Positions 33,285 through 43,199 of a stretch of DNA of 64,000 nt are shown in pieces (position 1 is the stretch's first letter; each line of letters opens with the position of its first letter). Below the pieces are notes generated by a model. That model was given only the letters and a program-made list of their open reading frames with translations, did not search any database and had not been told where the DNA came from. Source of the stretch: SOIL31 sp964636815. Its GTDB lineage: Bacteria; Babelota; Babeliae; Babelales; Vermiphilaceae. The DNA lies in NCBI GenBank assembly GCA_964636815.1, contig CAZWTF010000003.1:62001-126000 (forward strand). Reading direction: 5' to 3'. Made by a program: the position numbers and the translations under genes.

Positions 33285-36200
33285 ATGAAAAGATGCTTTT
33301 CTCGTTATCGGTTAGCTCTTTTTGCAATGTCTTTAATCTCTTCTGTTACAATGGCAGATCAGATATGGAGAGGGCAATATGGCAAAACATGTGTTATTGA
33401 TGAAGATCTCGTTATTAAAGGTGATGTATTACTTCCACTAGGAGGTAGTCGCATTGAAGCGATTCATAAAGACGTCACTATTACTCTCACAGAAGATGCG
33501 ATAGTAAGCGGCCATTGGGCCGGTGCATCGCAACTTTATTTGATAGCTGCAGAAGGTAGAAAAATTACTTTTGTAGTTGATCATAATCTGACGTTCGTCG
33601 GTTCTTCTCATATTACAGCAGCAGATCTTTTAATGGTTCAAAGTGGTCCTGGTACGGTAGAAGTTGCTATCGCAGAGGGCAAAAAATTTGAACTTACAGC
33701 ACAAGATAGATCTGGTGGTGCTCGTTATTACGTATTGATGTATGGTGGACCAAATGCTCAGATAGATGAGTATTGCTGTGATGAATATGGTTTAAAACCA
33801 TGTGATGAATATGTATGTACTTCATTGTTCTGTGGCGCAGATGAATACTGTGGTGAAGAATATAATACACCAGGAACTGGTTGTAATGAAACGAGTCTCG
33901 CTCGCCCAACATTGAATTTTGTTAACTTAGATGCTTTCCCGTTTTCTTCTAATAGAGATCGACATATCACTATTGGTTGCAGATCTCTTTTAAGCTTCTT
34001 GTCTTCTCGTAAAACTGGTGTAGGTCAAGATTCTGGATATATTAATTTCAATCCAGTTATGACAGGCTTAGGCCGTATGATTTTAGACATACATGATACA
34101 GGAGCGTTTGTAGTATCTGGTACATACACCTGTCAAAGAAATGGTGAATGTATTACATTAGATAACATTAGACCTGCACTTGCTGCTGGATACCAAGCAA
34201 TCTGGTCTGTAATAAATGATCTTGGTTCTGATGTTTCTGCTGGCTTATTGATTCTTGATAAAAATGAAACATTATCAGAATTACTTATTGATCCATTCTT
34301 AAACCTTCACGCTCGTCAAGATATAACAAATTATCGTGGATTGTTCTCTGGATGTCGTTATGGATTAGTGTTGGGTGCTAACGGTATTTTAGATGTAGGA
34401 TCTGATTCATACGTTGATTTTGTTGGTCTTGCGCTTAACCAATTACCATGCGTGATACTCCCAGGATCAGGATGCGCATCAACAAATACTATGCTTAAAA
34501 TGCGTAATCCATCAGCGTTTATCATCGATGGTAACTTGAATCCAGCTGCAATAGAAGCGCAAATTTTATTTGGTGAACGTGCAGCATTATTTGTTAGATC
34601 AGGTGTTGCTGATAATGGCGTTATTCGTGATGAACACGATGTTGATCCATTTACCATAGATGCTGCATTTAAAACTGCAGGAGCTGGTAATATTGTATTT
34701 GATCTTGAAGGTCAACTCAATGTTAATGGCGTTCGTGTAGATGGTGACGTTACAAGTAAAATCGAATTGCTTTCTCTTGAAGTTCTTCCAACTGGAGGAT
34801 CTCTTTTTGTAGGTTCTGGTGAAACTAACTTCCCTATTCGTACATTCAATACAGAAGACGGTGAGTTATTAATGTATAATTGTGGAGCGTTCCTTATTAA
34901 TAACAGAATGAACCTCTATGATACAGCATTAAGTCATAGTGATGAATGTCATAATGTTTTCCCAAATAATGATTTAAGATCAGAACCAACATATATCGGT
35001 GGTGAAACATTTAAGCTGTTACATTCAGATGAAAGACCAAATATACGTTTCATCAATGCAGAGCTTGATGTACACACTGATATAGCATTAACTGGTCTTG
35101 ATTTAGTAGTACCTAACTTTGTTGATGAGTTTGGTATTTTACGCGCAAATCTTTCAGAATTTATTTTCTACGCAAACGGTGCATGTGTTGATAATGGTAC
35201 TGGTCGTCAAATGATTCTTGGCACTCGTATTGGTTCAACTGCAGCTAATGGATGCACACGTATAGATGCTGATGCTCATTTAGATGTTATGGAACAAGAT
35301 GATGCGATTGCTTCAGACCTTAATCCAGAAGATCCAAATGGTAATCAAACATTAGATCTTATAACAGCATTTAACGATGCAACAATTATCCCTGATGCTG
35401 AAACAAACGTTAACTCTATTCACACAATATTCTTAGGTGGTAATAGCAATATTTCTATCGGTGTGAATGCTGATTCAACTGGATTTAATATTGATACTAA
35501 TCCATGGTTGCGCATAGCAGGTAGCGTATTCTCATTTGAAACGCGTGCTGGAGCTGTGGCAAAAAGTACTGTAACTGGAAAAAATGCTATCTTTGTTGAT
35601 TTGAATGGCAAAATTAGCATCGAACCAGGATTTATTGCTAACATGGGTGTTATGGTAATTAAGAGCCATAATGGTATTGTTGATCTTCCTGCTGATCAAG
35701 TATTCTTCAGTAATGGGGCTGGTATTGCAACATGGAATGTTGACTTAAGCAACCCTGAAGATCAAATTATCGTTGGTCCAGATCAAGAATTATCAACATA
35801 TATATTCAATTGGATTCGCGCTAAAAAAGATTGTCCAAACTTTATACCATTCAGCTGTTGTGTTGATGCATGTGCATGTCCAGCAGTGACTGAAGAAAAC
35901 GTAACATCATTACCAACAATTCAAGGTACAATTGATGACTTGCAAATTCAAGGAACACGTATTGGTGATCCTGCGCAATTCATGATTGATGGTGGTACTG
36001 TTAGTCGTTTAACATTCTCAAATAGTGGTTGCAGCGCTGAAGCTCCAGTTGCGACAATTGTATTAGAAAATGATGGTACAGTTGGTCTTGATAGTACGAC
36101 AACGCTTGGTGCGAATGGTGTAACTATTATTGCAAACGGTTCTGGACGTGTTCTTGTTAATGATGATCTTATTATTAACAATGTATGTGCATTTGTTAAA

Positions 36201-37637
36201 GGCCCAGACTTTGAATCATGTGATGTGTTAGAAATTACAAGTGCAGTGCCTCATCAGATTCTTCTTAAATCAGGCGCTACATTGAGCTTAACATCATTTG
36301 ATGATCCTTCTCAGATTGTTGCATTTGGTGGTGAAGTTCGTCTTGTTGTTGAACCAGGTGCTCAAATTATTACTGGTGCAGGAACATTACGCTTTGCTGG
36401 AAACGCACAATTGATTTTTGCTCCATCGAACAATGCTGAATCGTTCTTCTCAGCAATTCCATTTGGTCCGGAAGATTCTAGCTTGCCAGTTACTATTGTT
36501 CCGGCAGCTGATCCTCATAATCCACTTTCTTCATTAATTTATTTTGGAGAAGGTCTTCATAATACTGATCAGTTCCGTGTGAAATTAATTGGTAGTGGTG
36601 TAATTGAGTTGGTAGATAATGCACAAGGTGTATTACCATTCAACGCATTTGTTGGTGTTGAAACAATTAGTAATGATCAATGTGAAATTGCAACAACTGA
36701 TCTTACATTGAGTCTTGCTGATAACGGTACATTTGCAATTGGTCGCTACAACTATAATGAAGGTGGTGTGTTCCAAGTTGGTAACGTTGAGCCAGTTGAA
36801 GGACATTCAGTAAGCTTTACACTTGTTCTTGATGGTGAGAATGCTAACTTTGGCATTGGTAGTCGTGGATTTGTTGGTCTTGGTGTTGGTATTGAACGTT
36901 TCTATGGTATGCCACAAGTGTTGCGTGCTCGTAATTGCCCAGAGAACTTTATACCAAACGCAAACATAGTAAACAATTTAAGCAACGTTGAAGATATAAC
37001 ATTAAGATTGCTTAACGGTAAAATTGAACACGATCGCATATTTTCTGGTGATGAGCCTGATGCATCATTACTCGCAGTGAGTAGTTCTGCAACATTTGCG
37101 CTTGACTTTGAGTTCCCAAATGAAAATATTGATCGTGCATTAGGTAGAGATTCTAATTTCAATATGGCTGGTGGCGGTAATATTGTGCTTGTTCGACCAG
37201 GTCAAGTTGGTGGGTTACAGCCAATTGTGTTGGATGTTGCTGGTGAACTGTCTTTACTTTTGAGTGCAGGTGTTATGGCTTCAACATTGTTGCAACCGGA
37301 TAACGTTGACATTTCAGATCTTACTGGTGAAGAGTTCTTTAATTATATTGCTACGCAGGATGCAAGTGATGCTATGACTACTCGTGATAATACGTTTGGT
37401 AGAGCAAATGCTGCAGCGCAAGGTGATAGCTTTAGACCAGAATCAGAAAACATTCGTATTGATACAGTAAGTGGTGATACGATTGTTCGAGTGAAAACAT
37501 TTGATATTATTGGTGTTGGTCAGCAAACTTCTAAAACTCGTGCAGCGATTGATGCAGCAGCGGTGTTTGCAGATATTAATACTCAAACAAATCAAGTTGT
37601 CACAGTAACTAATATGCAATCAGGTCTACAGTTATAA
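33285..37637 (+). CDS. Giant secreted Cys-containing surface protein
   Basis: A protein of 1450 residues with a signal peptide ending near TMA-D (residue 24). The mature protein is rich in beta structure, Gly, Asn, Asp and short repeated themes, with about 28 cysteines. One cluster is at about 163-200 (DEYCCDEYGLKPCDEY region) and another near 855-870 (FSCCVDACACP). There is no transmembrane barrel at the C-terminus and no known domain that I can name. It is followed by an outer-membrane barrel gene and a small Cys-rich gene. An S-layer-like or disulfide-linked envelope scaffold is a reasonable guess. The gene lacks the T-runs common in its neighbours, which may reflect high expression. Confidence 0.8.
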   Translation: MKRCFSRYRLALFAMSLISSVTMADQIWRGQYGKTCVIDEDLVIKGDVLLPLGGSRIEAIHKDVTITLTEDAIVSGHWAGASQLYLIAAEGRKITFVVDHNLTFVGSSHITAADLLMVQSGPGTVEVAIAEGKKFELTAQDRSGGARYYVLMYGGPNAQIDEYCCDEYGLKPCDEYVCTSLFCGADEYCGEEYNTPGTGCNETSLARPTLNFVNLDAFPFSSNRDRHITIGCRSLLSFLSSRKTGVGQDSGYINFNPVMTGLGRMILDIHDTGAFVVSGTYTCQRNGECITLDNIRPALAAGYQAIWSVINDLGSDVSAGLLILDKNETLSELLIDPFLNLHARQDITNYRGLFSGCRYGLVLGANGILDVGSDSYVDFVGLALNQLPCVILPGSGCASTNTMLKMRNPSAFIIDGNLNPAAIEAQILFGERAALFVRSGVADNGVIRDEHDVDPFTIDAAFKTAGAGNIVFDLEGQLNVNGVRVDGDVTSKIELLSLEVLPTGGSLFVGSGETNFPIRTFNTEDGELLMYNCGAFLINNRMNLYDTALSHSDECHNVFPNNDLRSEPTYIGGETFKLLHSDERPNIRFINAELDVHTDIALTGLDLVVPNFVDEFGILRANLSEFIFYANGACVDNGTGRQMILGTRIGSTAANGCTRIDADAHLDVMEQDDAIASDLNPEDPNGNQTLDLITAFNDATIIPDAETNVNSIHTIFLGGNSNISIGVNADSTGFNIDTNPWLRIAGSVFSFETRAGAVAKSTVTGKNAIFVDLNGKISIEPGFIANMGVMVIKSHNGIVDLPADQVFFSNGAGIATWNVDLSNPEDQIIVGPDQELSTYIFNWIRAKKDCPNFIPFSCCVDACACPAVTEENVTSLPTIQGTIDDLQIQGTRIGDPAQFMIDGGTVSRLTFSNSGCSAEAPVATIVLENDGTVGLDSTTTLGANGVTIIANGSGRVLVNDDLIINNVCAFVKGPDFESCDVLEITSAVPHQILLKSGATLSLTSFDDPSQIVAFGGEVRLVVEPGAQIITGAGTLRFAGNAQLIFAPSNNAESFFSAIPFGPEDSSLPVTIVPAADPHNPLSSLIYFGEGLHNTDQFRVKLIGSGVIELVDNAQGVLPFNAFVGVETISNDQCEIATTDLTLSLADNGTFAIGRYNYNEGGVFQVGNVEPVEGHSVSFTLVLDGENANFGIGSRGFVGLGVGIERFYGMPQVLRARNCPENFIPNANIVNNLSNVEDITLRLLNGKIEHDRIFSGDEPDASLLAVSSSATFALDFEFPNENIDRALGRDSNFNMAGGGNIVLVRPGQVGGLQPIVLDVAGELSLLLSAGVMASTLLQPDNVDISDLTGEEFFNYIATQDASDAMTTRDNTFGRANAAAQGDSFRPESENIRIDTVSGDTIVRVKTFDIIGVGQQTSKTRAAIDAAAVFADINTQTNQVVTVTNMQSGLQL

Positions 37638-37644
37638 TTAACAA

Positions 37645-37675
37645 GCAGATGAGTACTTACAAGGTACTCATCTGC
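37645..37675. other. Strong hairpin without U-tract between envelope genes
   Basis: GCAGATGAGTAC and GTACTCATCTGC form a perfect 12-bp stem with a 7-base loop. No T-run follows, so it is more likely an mRNA processing or stability element (or leaky terminator) than a full terminator. Confidence 0.7.
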
Positions 37676-37734
37676 CTTCTGTCTATATAAAAAAAAGGTA
37701 GCGAGGTATGGACGTAATAAAGAAAAGGAATGTA

Positions 37735-39585
37735 ATGAAGAAAACCTTAAAAAGTATTGTGCTTTTAGGCGCATTATATGGTGGATCGCTTCATGCAAGT
37801 TTTGAATTTAGATCTCCGTTAGATTTTGATGCTCGTGGTTATCAACATTGGTTCTTAGCACCCGCTGATCAAGCATGGTGGTATGGCCAAATGCCAAGTG
37901 TAAAAACGAACACAGATTGGAATGTTCACATGTGGGGTGTGGGATATTCTCGTACAGCTGATAGAGCTTTCTCTTCATGCGGATGTGACGATAAAGTGAC
38001 TCGCAACACCACAACACTTTCAGAGCTATTTTTTGGTAAAGCAGTGTTCCGTGGTGAAAATGCATTTACTGGTGGAACGTTTGCAGGAAACCAAGGAAAT
38101 GCTGATGTTATTGCAAACCAAATTTTAGTAAACGCAACAAATCCATATTTAGCTTTTGCACGTATTGCACCTGTGTTTGATTATAATGAAAAAGGTGCAA
38201 ATATGGGTATCGATTTTGCACGTTACGTAGGCAGCAATGATCGTTACCACGTTGGTGGTCGTATCAATGTTCCATTTAAAGTAATTGAAATTGAATCAGA
38301 CAGCGATGCTTCATTTGAAGAAACACTTGATAATGTATTTATTACAAGAATAGTAAATACTGATGCAGGTATAGACCCAGATCAAGTTGAATACGCTATG
38401 CGTTTCGATTTTCTGAGCACTTTAGTATTTAATGAAACAGCTCAGCCATCTAATAATACAACAGCACGTCCTGTAGTAGTATACAGTACTGATACTGGGG
38501 GAAATGCTATTGTACAGCTTGCTGGTCAATCATTAACTGGTACAAGCGCTGATCAAAACAATACAATGCCAGCTGCTTATGCTACTAAAAGAAATGATGG
38601 AAGTGTTCCAGCTGTTCCATTCAGAAAAGCACCAAACCAAGTAACAGGTGTTGTTGGTGCTAATGGTGCAGGCGCTAATGATGAGGTTTTATTCTTTCAA
38701 ACTAATGTTGATTATGCAGCGCAGTTGCAAAGAGATAGAGATGCTCAATCTACTCTGTTTATAACACCACGTTCTGATCTTAATTCTGGTGATCTTACAG
38801 GACCTTCAACTGCAATTTTGACAACGATTCAAACATTGCTTGATACAGATCTTATTCCTTCAGAACCAGCTTCTGCTTTCTTTGCACAAAATGGTATTGA
38901 TTTAACTGGTTACAGCCGTGTTGTTGGTGTTGGTGATTTAGCTGCAGAAGTATACGGTGGTATTTGTAACTATGATAATTGGTTTGCTGATGGTATTTTG
39001 GGTCTTCAAGTACCAACAGGAAAAAGACAAGAACATGCAAATCAAGTTTTCTATAAACCAACAGGTAACAATGGACATGCTGTTCTTAAACTTGGTTTAG
39101 ATGGTGGATGGAAACCGCGTTCATGGTTTGCATTTGAAATTCGTCCTTTCTTCTTCCATGCATTCAAACGTAATGAACATCGCGCAGCTCCATTTGCTGG
39201 TGCAACAGTTGTTAACATCGGGCCAGAGTTTGATGTTGATGTATCTTGGAACTATTTCACATTACAAACAGATTTCAACATTTTCCATCCACACAATCCT
39301 GATCTTGGTTTTGTATTTGGTTATGAGTTGTTTGTTAAAGGACACGATCGCATCTCGGCTGATTGTTGCCATAAAACAGCGACAGATTTATTAGGTCGTC
39401 CAAATCAACCAATTAATGTAGAGTTGTTAGAAAATCATACAAATTCACTTTCTAACAAATTGCGTGGTGAAGTGTTCTACCGTGCGCACTATTTTGAAAT
39501 CTTTGGTGGTGGATCACAAATGGTTTCTGGTAGAAATATTATGAAAGAAACTGAAGCACATATTGGTTTAGCAATATACTTCTAA
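37735..39585 (+). CDS. Predicted major outer-membrane barrel protein
   Basis: A 616-residue protein. The ATG at 37735 has AAGGAATGTA upstream and begins MKKTLKSIVLLGAL, a signal peptide cleaved near LHA-S; an earlier ATG at 37708 is less likely. The sequence has alternating aromatic strands and ends IGLAIYF with a C-terminal Phe. It shares a GNNGH segment with the barrel protein at 20293-21810. Five cysteines include SSCGC and ADCC. It lies between the giant secreted protein and the Cys-rich protein, probably in one operon, and is probably abundant. Channel function is inferred. Confidence 0.78.
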   Translation: MKKTLKSIVLLGALYGGSLHASFEFRSPLDFDARGYQHWFLAPADQAWWYGQMPSVKTNTDWNVHMWGVGYSRTADRAFSSCGCDDKVTRNTTTLSELFFGKAVFRGENAFTGGTFAGNQGNADVIANQILVNATNPYLAFARIAPVFDYNEKGANMGIDFARYVGSNDRYHVGGRINVPFKVIEIESDSDASFEETLDNVFITRIVNTDAGIDPDQVEYAMRFDFLSTLVFNETAQPSNNTTARPVVVYSTDTGGNAIVQLAGQSLTGTSADQNNTMPAAYATKRNDGSVPAVPFRKAPNQVTGVVGANGAGANDEVLFFQTNVDYAAQLQRDRDAQSTLFITPRSDLNSGDLTGPSTAILTTIQTLLDTDLIPSEPASAFFAQNGIDLTGYSRVVGVGDLAAEVYGGICNYDNWFADGILGLQVPTGKRQEHANQVFYKPTGNNGHAVLKLGLDGGWKPRSWFAFEIRPFFFHAFKRNEHRAAPFAGATVVNIGPEFDVDVSWNYFTLQTDFNIFHPHNPDLGFVFGYELFVKGHDRISADCCHKTATDLLGRPNQPINVELLENHTNSLSNKLRGEVFYRAHYFEIFGGGSQMVSGRNIMKETEAHIGLAIYF

Positions 39586-39613
39586 AAAGTTATTTTTGAG
39601 AAAGGTTATGAAT

Positions 39614-40192
39614 ATGAATTTAGTAACTCGATATAAAAAAACAGCTGTGCTTGCAGCATTTGTTGCAGCACTCAGCATAAGCTCAGTTATATCTGCTGGA
39701 TGTGGTGCTTGTGCAGCAGCTGCAGCAATTAGACAGTCAATTAAAGACGCTCAAGCAGCAGCGCTTGGTGGTGGAAGCAAATCATTAGAAGATGAGTTGG
39801 ATGAAGTTGATGCGGATGAAGAAGAAGCTGTTGAACGCGCTCCACGCGAAGAATTAGTTGATCCATGCAATCCTTTCCCATGCACTTCTTGTGATGGTAA
39901 ATGCAGCATAAATTGTAAATTGCAAACATTGTTTAATTGTTGTGTTGCGACAAATAAAGCAGTACGTCATCAAGGTCATGAAGCAAAAAAATGTTGCAAA
40001 AGATTACATCATGGATTAGATGATATTGAGGATCTTATTGGTGATCCTGAAGTACAAATACCGAGTGTACAAGATTGTTTTATTGATGTGTTGAGCTATG
40101 TGAATACTAATAACGATGATGTAATGACATGGATAAAGAGATTGTATGTGTTAATGTATCAAGTATTCTCTTGTACTTGTTGTCTTAATTAA
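39614..40192 (+). CDS. Small secreted Cys-rich protein
   Basis: A 192-residue protein with 15 cysteines, all after the signal peptide (cleavage near VISA-G). Clusters are GCGAC at the N-terminus, DPCNPFPCTSCDGKCSINC in the middle, and CCVAT, KKCCK and FSCTCC towards the end. An acidic stretch (EDELDEVDADEEEAVE) lies between. I start at the ATG at 39614, 8 bases after AAGG; a TTG (39596) and an ATG (39608) are also in frame. No family is recognised. Its place last in the envelope operon suggests disulfide bonding to the upstream products. A terminator follows. Confidence 0.78.
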   Translation: MNLVTRYKKTAVLAAFVAALSISSVISAGCGACAAAAAIRQSIKDAQAAALGGGSKSLEDELDEVDADEEEAVERAPREELVDPCNPFPCTSCDGKCSINCKLQTLFNCCVATNKAVRHQGHEAKKCCKRLHHGLDDIEDLIGDPEVQIPSVQDCFIDVLSYVNTNNDDVMTWIKRLYVLMYQVFSCTCCLN

Positions 40193-40214
40193 CATAAGCG
40201 GTTTGAGTTTTTAA

Positions 40215-40259
40215 AAGAGTGGGATATGGCCTAAAAGCTGTATCCCACTCTTGTTTTTT
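40215..40259 (+). terminator. Intrinsic terminator of the envelope operon
   Basis: AAGAGTGGGATA and TATCCCACTCTT form a perfect 12-bp stem, followed by a T-rich run. Confidence 0.9.
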
Positions 40260-40306
40260 GACAATAAGTATTGCTGTGCGTACCCTTTTGTAAGAGGGGT
40301 ATTTTT

Positions 40307-41260
40307 ATGCAGAATGATAGATGTTTTCTCTTTATAATGATTGTTGGAATGTATTGCGTACAAGATGTGTCCGCAATGGAGCCAGTTACATATAATAAAA
40401 ATAATGATGTTGTGATAGATATGCATCATTTTTGGTCTGATGATTATAATCAAAACATTAATAATATAAAGAATGTAGATTTAAAAAAACTTAGATCCAC
40501 TTTTAAAAATGAACAGTTTTTGACCAGTTCTGATGATACATTAAAACATCTTTTATATCTTTCTACTGTACGTAAAGATGATAATAAGACTCTTTTTACA
40601 CAAAAACAACAAAATAAGTTTGATGCTGCATTACATATAAAACGGTCTGTAGGATGGTTTTTTGGTATTAATGGGGCTGTTATTGTTGGTACATCATTGT
40701 TTCCGTTGAGTAATTTGGCAAATTTATCATCATGCTCAAATGCAACTCAATTGTATTGTTTATCACAACTTGCTACGATCATGACACCGACCACAATTTC
40801 TATAGTAGGAGCTCTTGGTGTGGGCTTTGTTTCTTTATATTCTACGGGACTTTTACCTGATCTTTCTTCTCGCAGGGCAAATAAGGTGCAGGATGAGATA
40901 GGTCATTTGAGTCGTAAATATGCAACGATAGCAAAATATTGGATCGATATTTATTTTAATTGCCCAGAAAAAGCGCGGTATATTGCACGTAAGTTTGATG
41001 TTGAGGAACTTAAACAGAGAGCTCAACTCAAAACGTATAAAACTAAGGCAGGCAACGACTTAGTAAACCCTCTTGAAGAAGCATGTCATTTTATTAACCA
41101 TGATACTGTTTTGATAACATTTACGGAAATTGAAAATTACCTTTATAATAAGATATATTGCAGACAAATTGAGTCTTTGGTAAAGCGAATTGATTTGCTT
41201 GAAAAAATTATACATGACAAAAACACAGAAGTAGAAAAATTAAAACAAGAAAAAATATGA
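40307..41260 (+). CDS. Secreted or membrane protein with C-terminal coiled coil
   Basis: A 317-residue protein of no recognised family. I start at ATG 40307, with GAGGGG upstream; the signal peptide ends near DVSA-M. Two hydrophobic segments follow at about residues 125-145 and 160-185. The C-terminal 35 residues (LVKRIDLLEKIIHDK onward) form a heptad coiled coil. It ends in an ATGA overlap with metG, so it shares the transcript with a housekeeping gene. Confidence 0.68.
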   Translation: MQNDRCFLFIMIVGMYCVQDVSAMEPVTYNKNNDVVIDMHHFWSDDYNQNINNIKNVDLKKLRSTFKNEQFLTSSDDTLKHLLYLSTVRKDDNKTLFTQKQQNKFDAALHIKRSVGWFFGINGAVIVGTSLFPLSNLANLSSCSNATQLYCLSQLATIMTPTTISIVGALGVGFVSLYSTGLLPDLSSRRANKVQDEIGHLSRKYATIAKYWIDIYFNCPEKARYIARKFDVEELKQRAQLKTYKTKAGNDLVNPLEEACHFINHDTVLITFTEIENYLYNKIYCRQIESLVKRIDLLEKIIHDKNTEVEKLKQEKI

Positions 41261-43188
41261 AAAAAAATAGTTTTTACGTTACAACTCCCATCTATTATGT
41301 TACTGCTAAGCCTCACTTAGGCTCATTGTATACTACATTGCTTGCTGATGTTATTGCTCGTTGGAATAAATTATTAGGCAATGATGCCTTTTTTCTAACA
41401 GGTACTGATGAGCATGGGCAAAAGATTGCACAAGCCGCTGCAGCAGCAGGAACAGATCCTAAAAGTTTTGTGGATAATTTTATTCCTGATTATAAACATG
41501 CGTGGCAGATGTATGATATTAAGTACGATAAATTTATTCGTACAACTGATGAATATCATATCAAAGGAGCGCAACAGTTTACTACTTTGTTGATGGAAAA
41601 AGGATATGTTTACAAGTCTGTGTATGAAGGTTGGTACTGTACTCCATGCGAAACGTTTGTAGTAGAAATTACTGCAGAAGACCAACGCGCAAAAGGGCCA
41701 CAATGCCCAACCTGTAATAGAGATACACATATTGTTTCTGAAGAAACATATTTTTTTAAACTGTCTGCCTTCACTGATAAATTGTTAAATTTTTATAAAG
41801 AAAATCCTGATTTTATTGTTCCCAAAGAACGCGCGCATGAAGTGGTCAGTTTTGTTGAATCTGGATTAAAAGATCTCAGTATTTCTCGTACCACGGTTAC
41901 ATGGGGTGTACCATTTCCTAACGATCCTCATCATGTTTTGTATGTGTGGGTTGATGCACTGTCTAACTATATTACCGGTGTTGGGTATGGACAACCAGAT
42001 AAAGTAAATGAATTCCATAAACGTTGGCCAGCAGATGTGCATTTGCTTGGAAAAGATATTGTACGTTTCCATGCAGTATTTTGGCCAGCATTCTTAATGG
42101 CTGCAGATTTACCGCTTCCTAAACAGCTGTTGGTGCATGGTTGGATTAAAGTTGATAAACAAAAAATGTCAAAATCACTTGGCAATGTTGTTGATCCTCT
42201 TGAATTACAAAAAAAATATGGAACAGATCCAATCCGCTATTATTTATTGCGTCAGATTCCAATTAATCAAGATGGTGATTTCAGTATTACCGATGTTGAA
42301 AATCGCATAGAATCTGATCTGGCTAATGATTTGGGTAATCTATTAAATCGTATGTTAGTACTTGCAGAAAAATACAATTGCGTAGACATTGAACCGTCTA
42401 TTATTTGGTCACCAGCATCATTAGATTTGCGTGATGCAAGTTGGAATGTTATTGAAGATTTTTCTTTGCATATGAATGATTATATGTTTCATCATGCGCT
42501 TGCAAGTTTGTGGAAATTTATCAATAACACAAATGCTTATTTCCATGGTCAAGAGCCCTGGAAAGTTGCTAAGGTTGATATCAAATTATTTAAAGAAATT
42601 ATCTCAGCTACGTGTCATAGCTTGCGCACCATTGCATTATTATTATGGCCAGTTATGCCACAGAAAATGGAAGAACTTTTACACAGCCTTGGTGTAACGT
42701 TTAATTTTGAAGATCATACGTTAGAGAATTTAGAACTGAATAGTTGGAACAAGCATTTTGTGTTGAAAAAATCACCAACATTATTTGAAAAACCTATACG
42801 AGAAATTGAGGAACAAAAAGTGTCACAAGAAAATATGGCAGCACAAGTAGAAGAAAAAAATTACATCACTATTGATGACGTTGTTAAAGTTGAGTTATTA
42901 ACCGGTACTATTGAAGCTTGCACGGATGTTGCAGGATCAGATAAGTTGGTACAAATGACTGTTGATTTGGGATCGCATGGCAAACGTACTATTTTAGCAG
43001 GAATTAAAAAATCATATGCACCTGCAGAATTGGTTGGCAAACGCGGATTGTTTATTACCAACTTAAAGCCACGTAAAATGGCAGGAACAGAATCGCAAGG
43101 GATGATGCTTGTTGCAGAAGATGCAGATGGCAAAGTTCAACTGGTGCAGTTCCCTAACAGTGTTGGTAATGGTGTTCGTTTAAGATAA
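41257..43188 (+). CDS. metG: Methionyl-tRNA synthetase
   Basis: A 643-residue class I synthetase. The N-terminal TTPIYYVTAKPHLGSLY carries the HIGH-equivalent, CTPC and CPTC form the zinc knuckle, and KMSKS is at 303-307. The last 110 residues are the EMAP/Trbp111-like tRNA-binding domain (IDDVVKVELLTG). The length is typical of the form with the C-terminal domain. Confidence 0.95.
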   Translation: MKKNSFYVTTPIYYVTAKPHLGSLYTTLLADVIARWNKLLGNDAFFLTGTDEHGQKIAQAAAAAGTDPKSFVDNFIPDYKHAWQMYDIKYDKFIRTTDEYHIKGAQQFTTLLMEKGYVYKSVYEGWYCTPCETFVVEITAEDQRAKGPQCPTCNRDTHIVSEETYFFKLSAFTDKLLNFYKENPDFIVPKERAHEVVSFVESGLKDLSISRTTVTWGVPFPNDPHHVLYVWVDALSNYITGVGYGQPDKVNEFHKRWPADVHLLGKDIVRFHAVFWPAFLMAADLPLPKQLLVHGWIKVDKQKMSKSLGNVVDPLELQKKYGTDPIRYYLLRQIPINQDGDFSITDVENRIESDLANDLGNLLNRMLVLAEKYNCVDIEPSIIWSPASLDLRDASWNVIEDFSLHMNDYMFHHALASLWKFINNTNAYFHGQEPWKVAKVDIKLFKEIISATCHSLRTIALLLWPVMPQKMEELLHSLGVTFNFEDHTLENLELNSWNKHFVLKKSPTLFEKPIREIEEQKVSQENMAAQVEEKNYITIDDVVKVELLTGTIEACTDVAGSDKLVQMTVDLGSHGKRTILAGIKKSYAPAELVGKRGLFITNLKPRKMAGTESQGMMLVAEDADGKVQLVQFPNSVGNGVRLR

Positions 43189-43199
43189 GAATGCAACAT

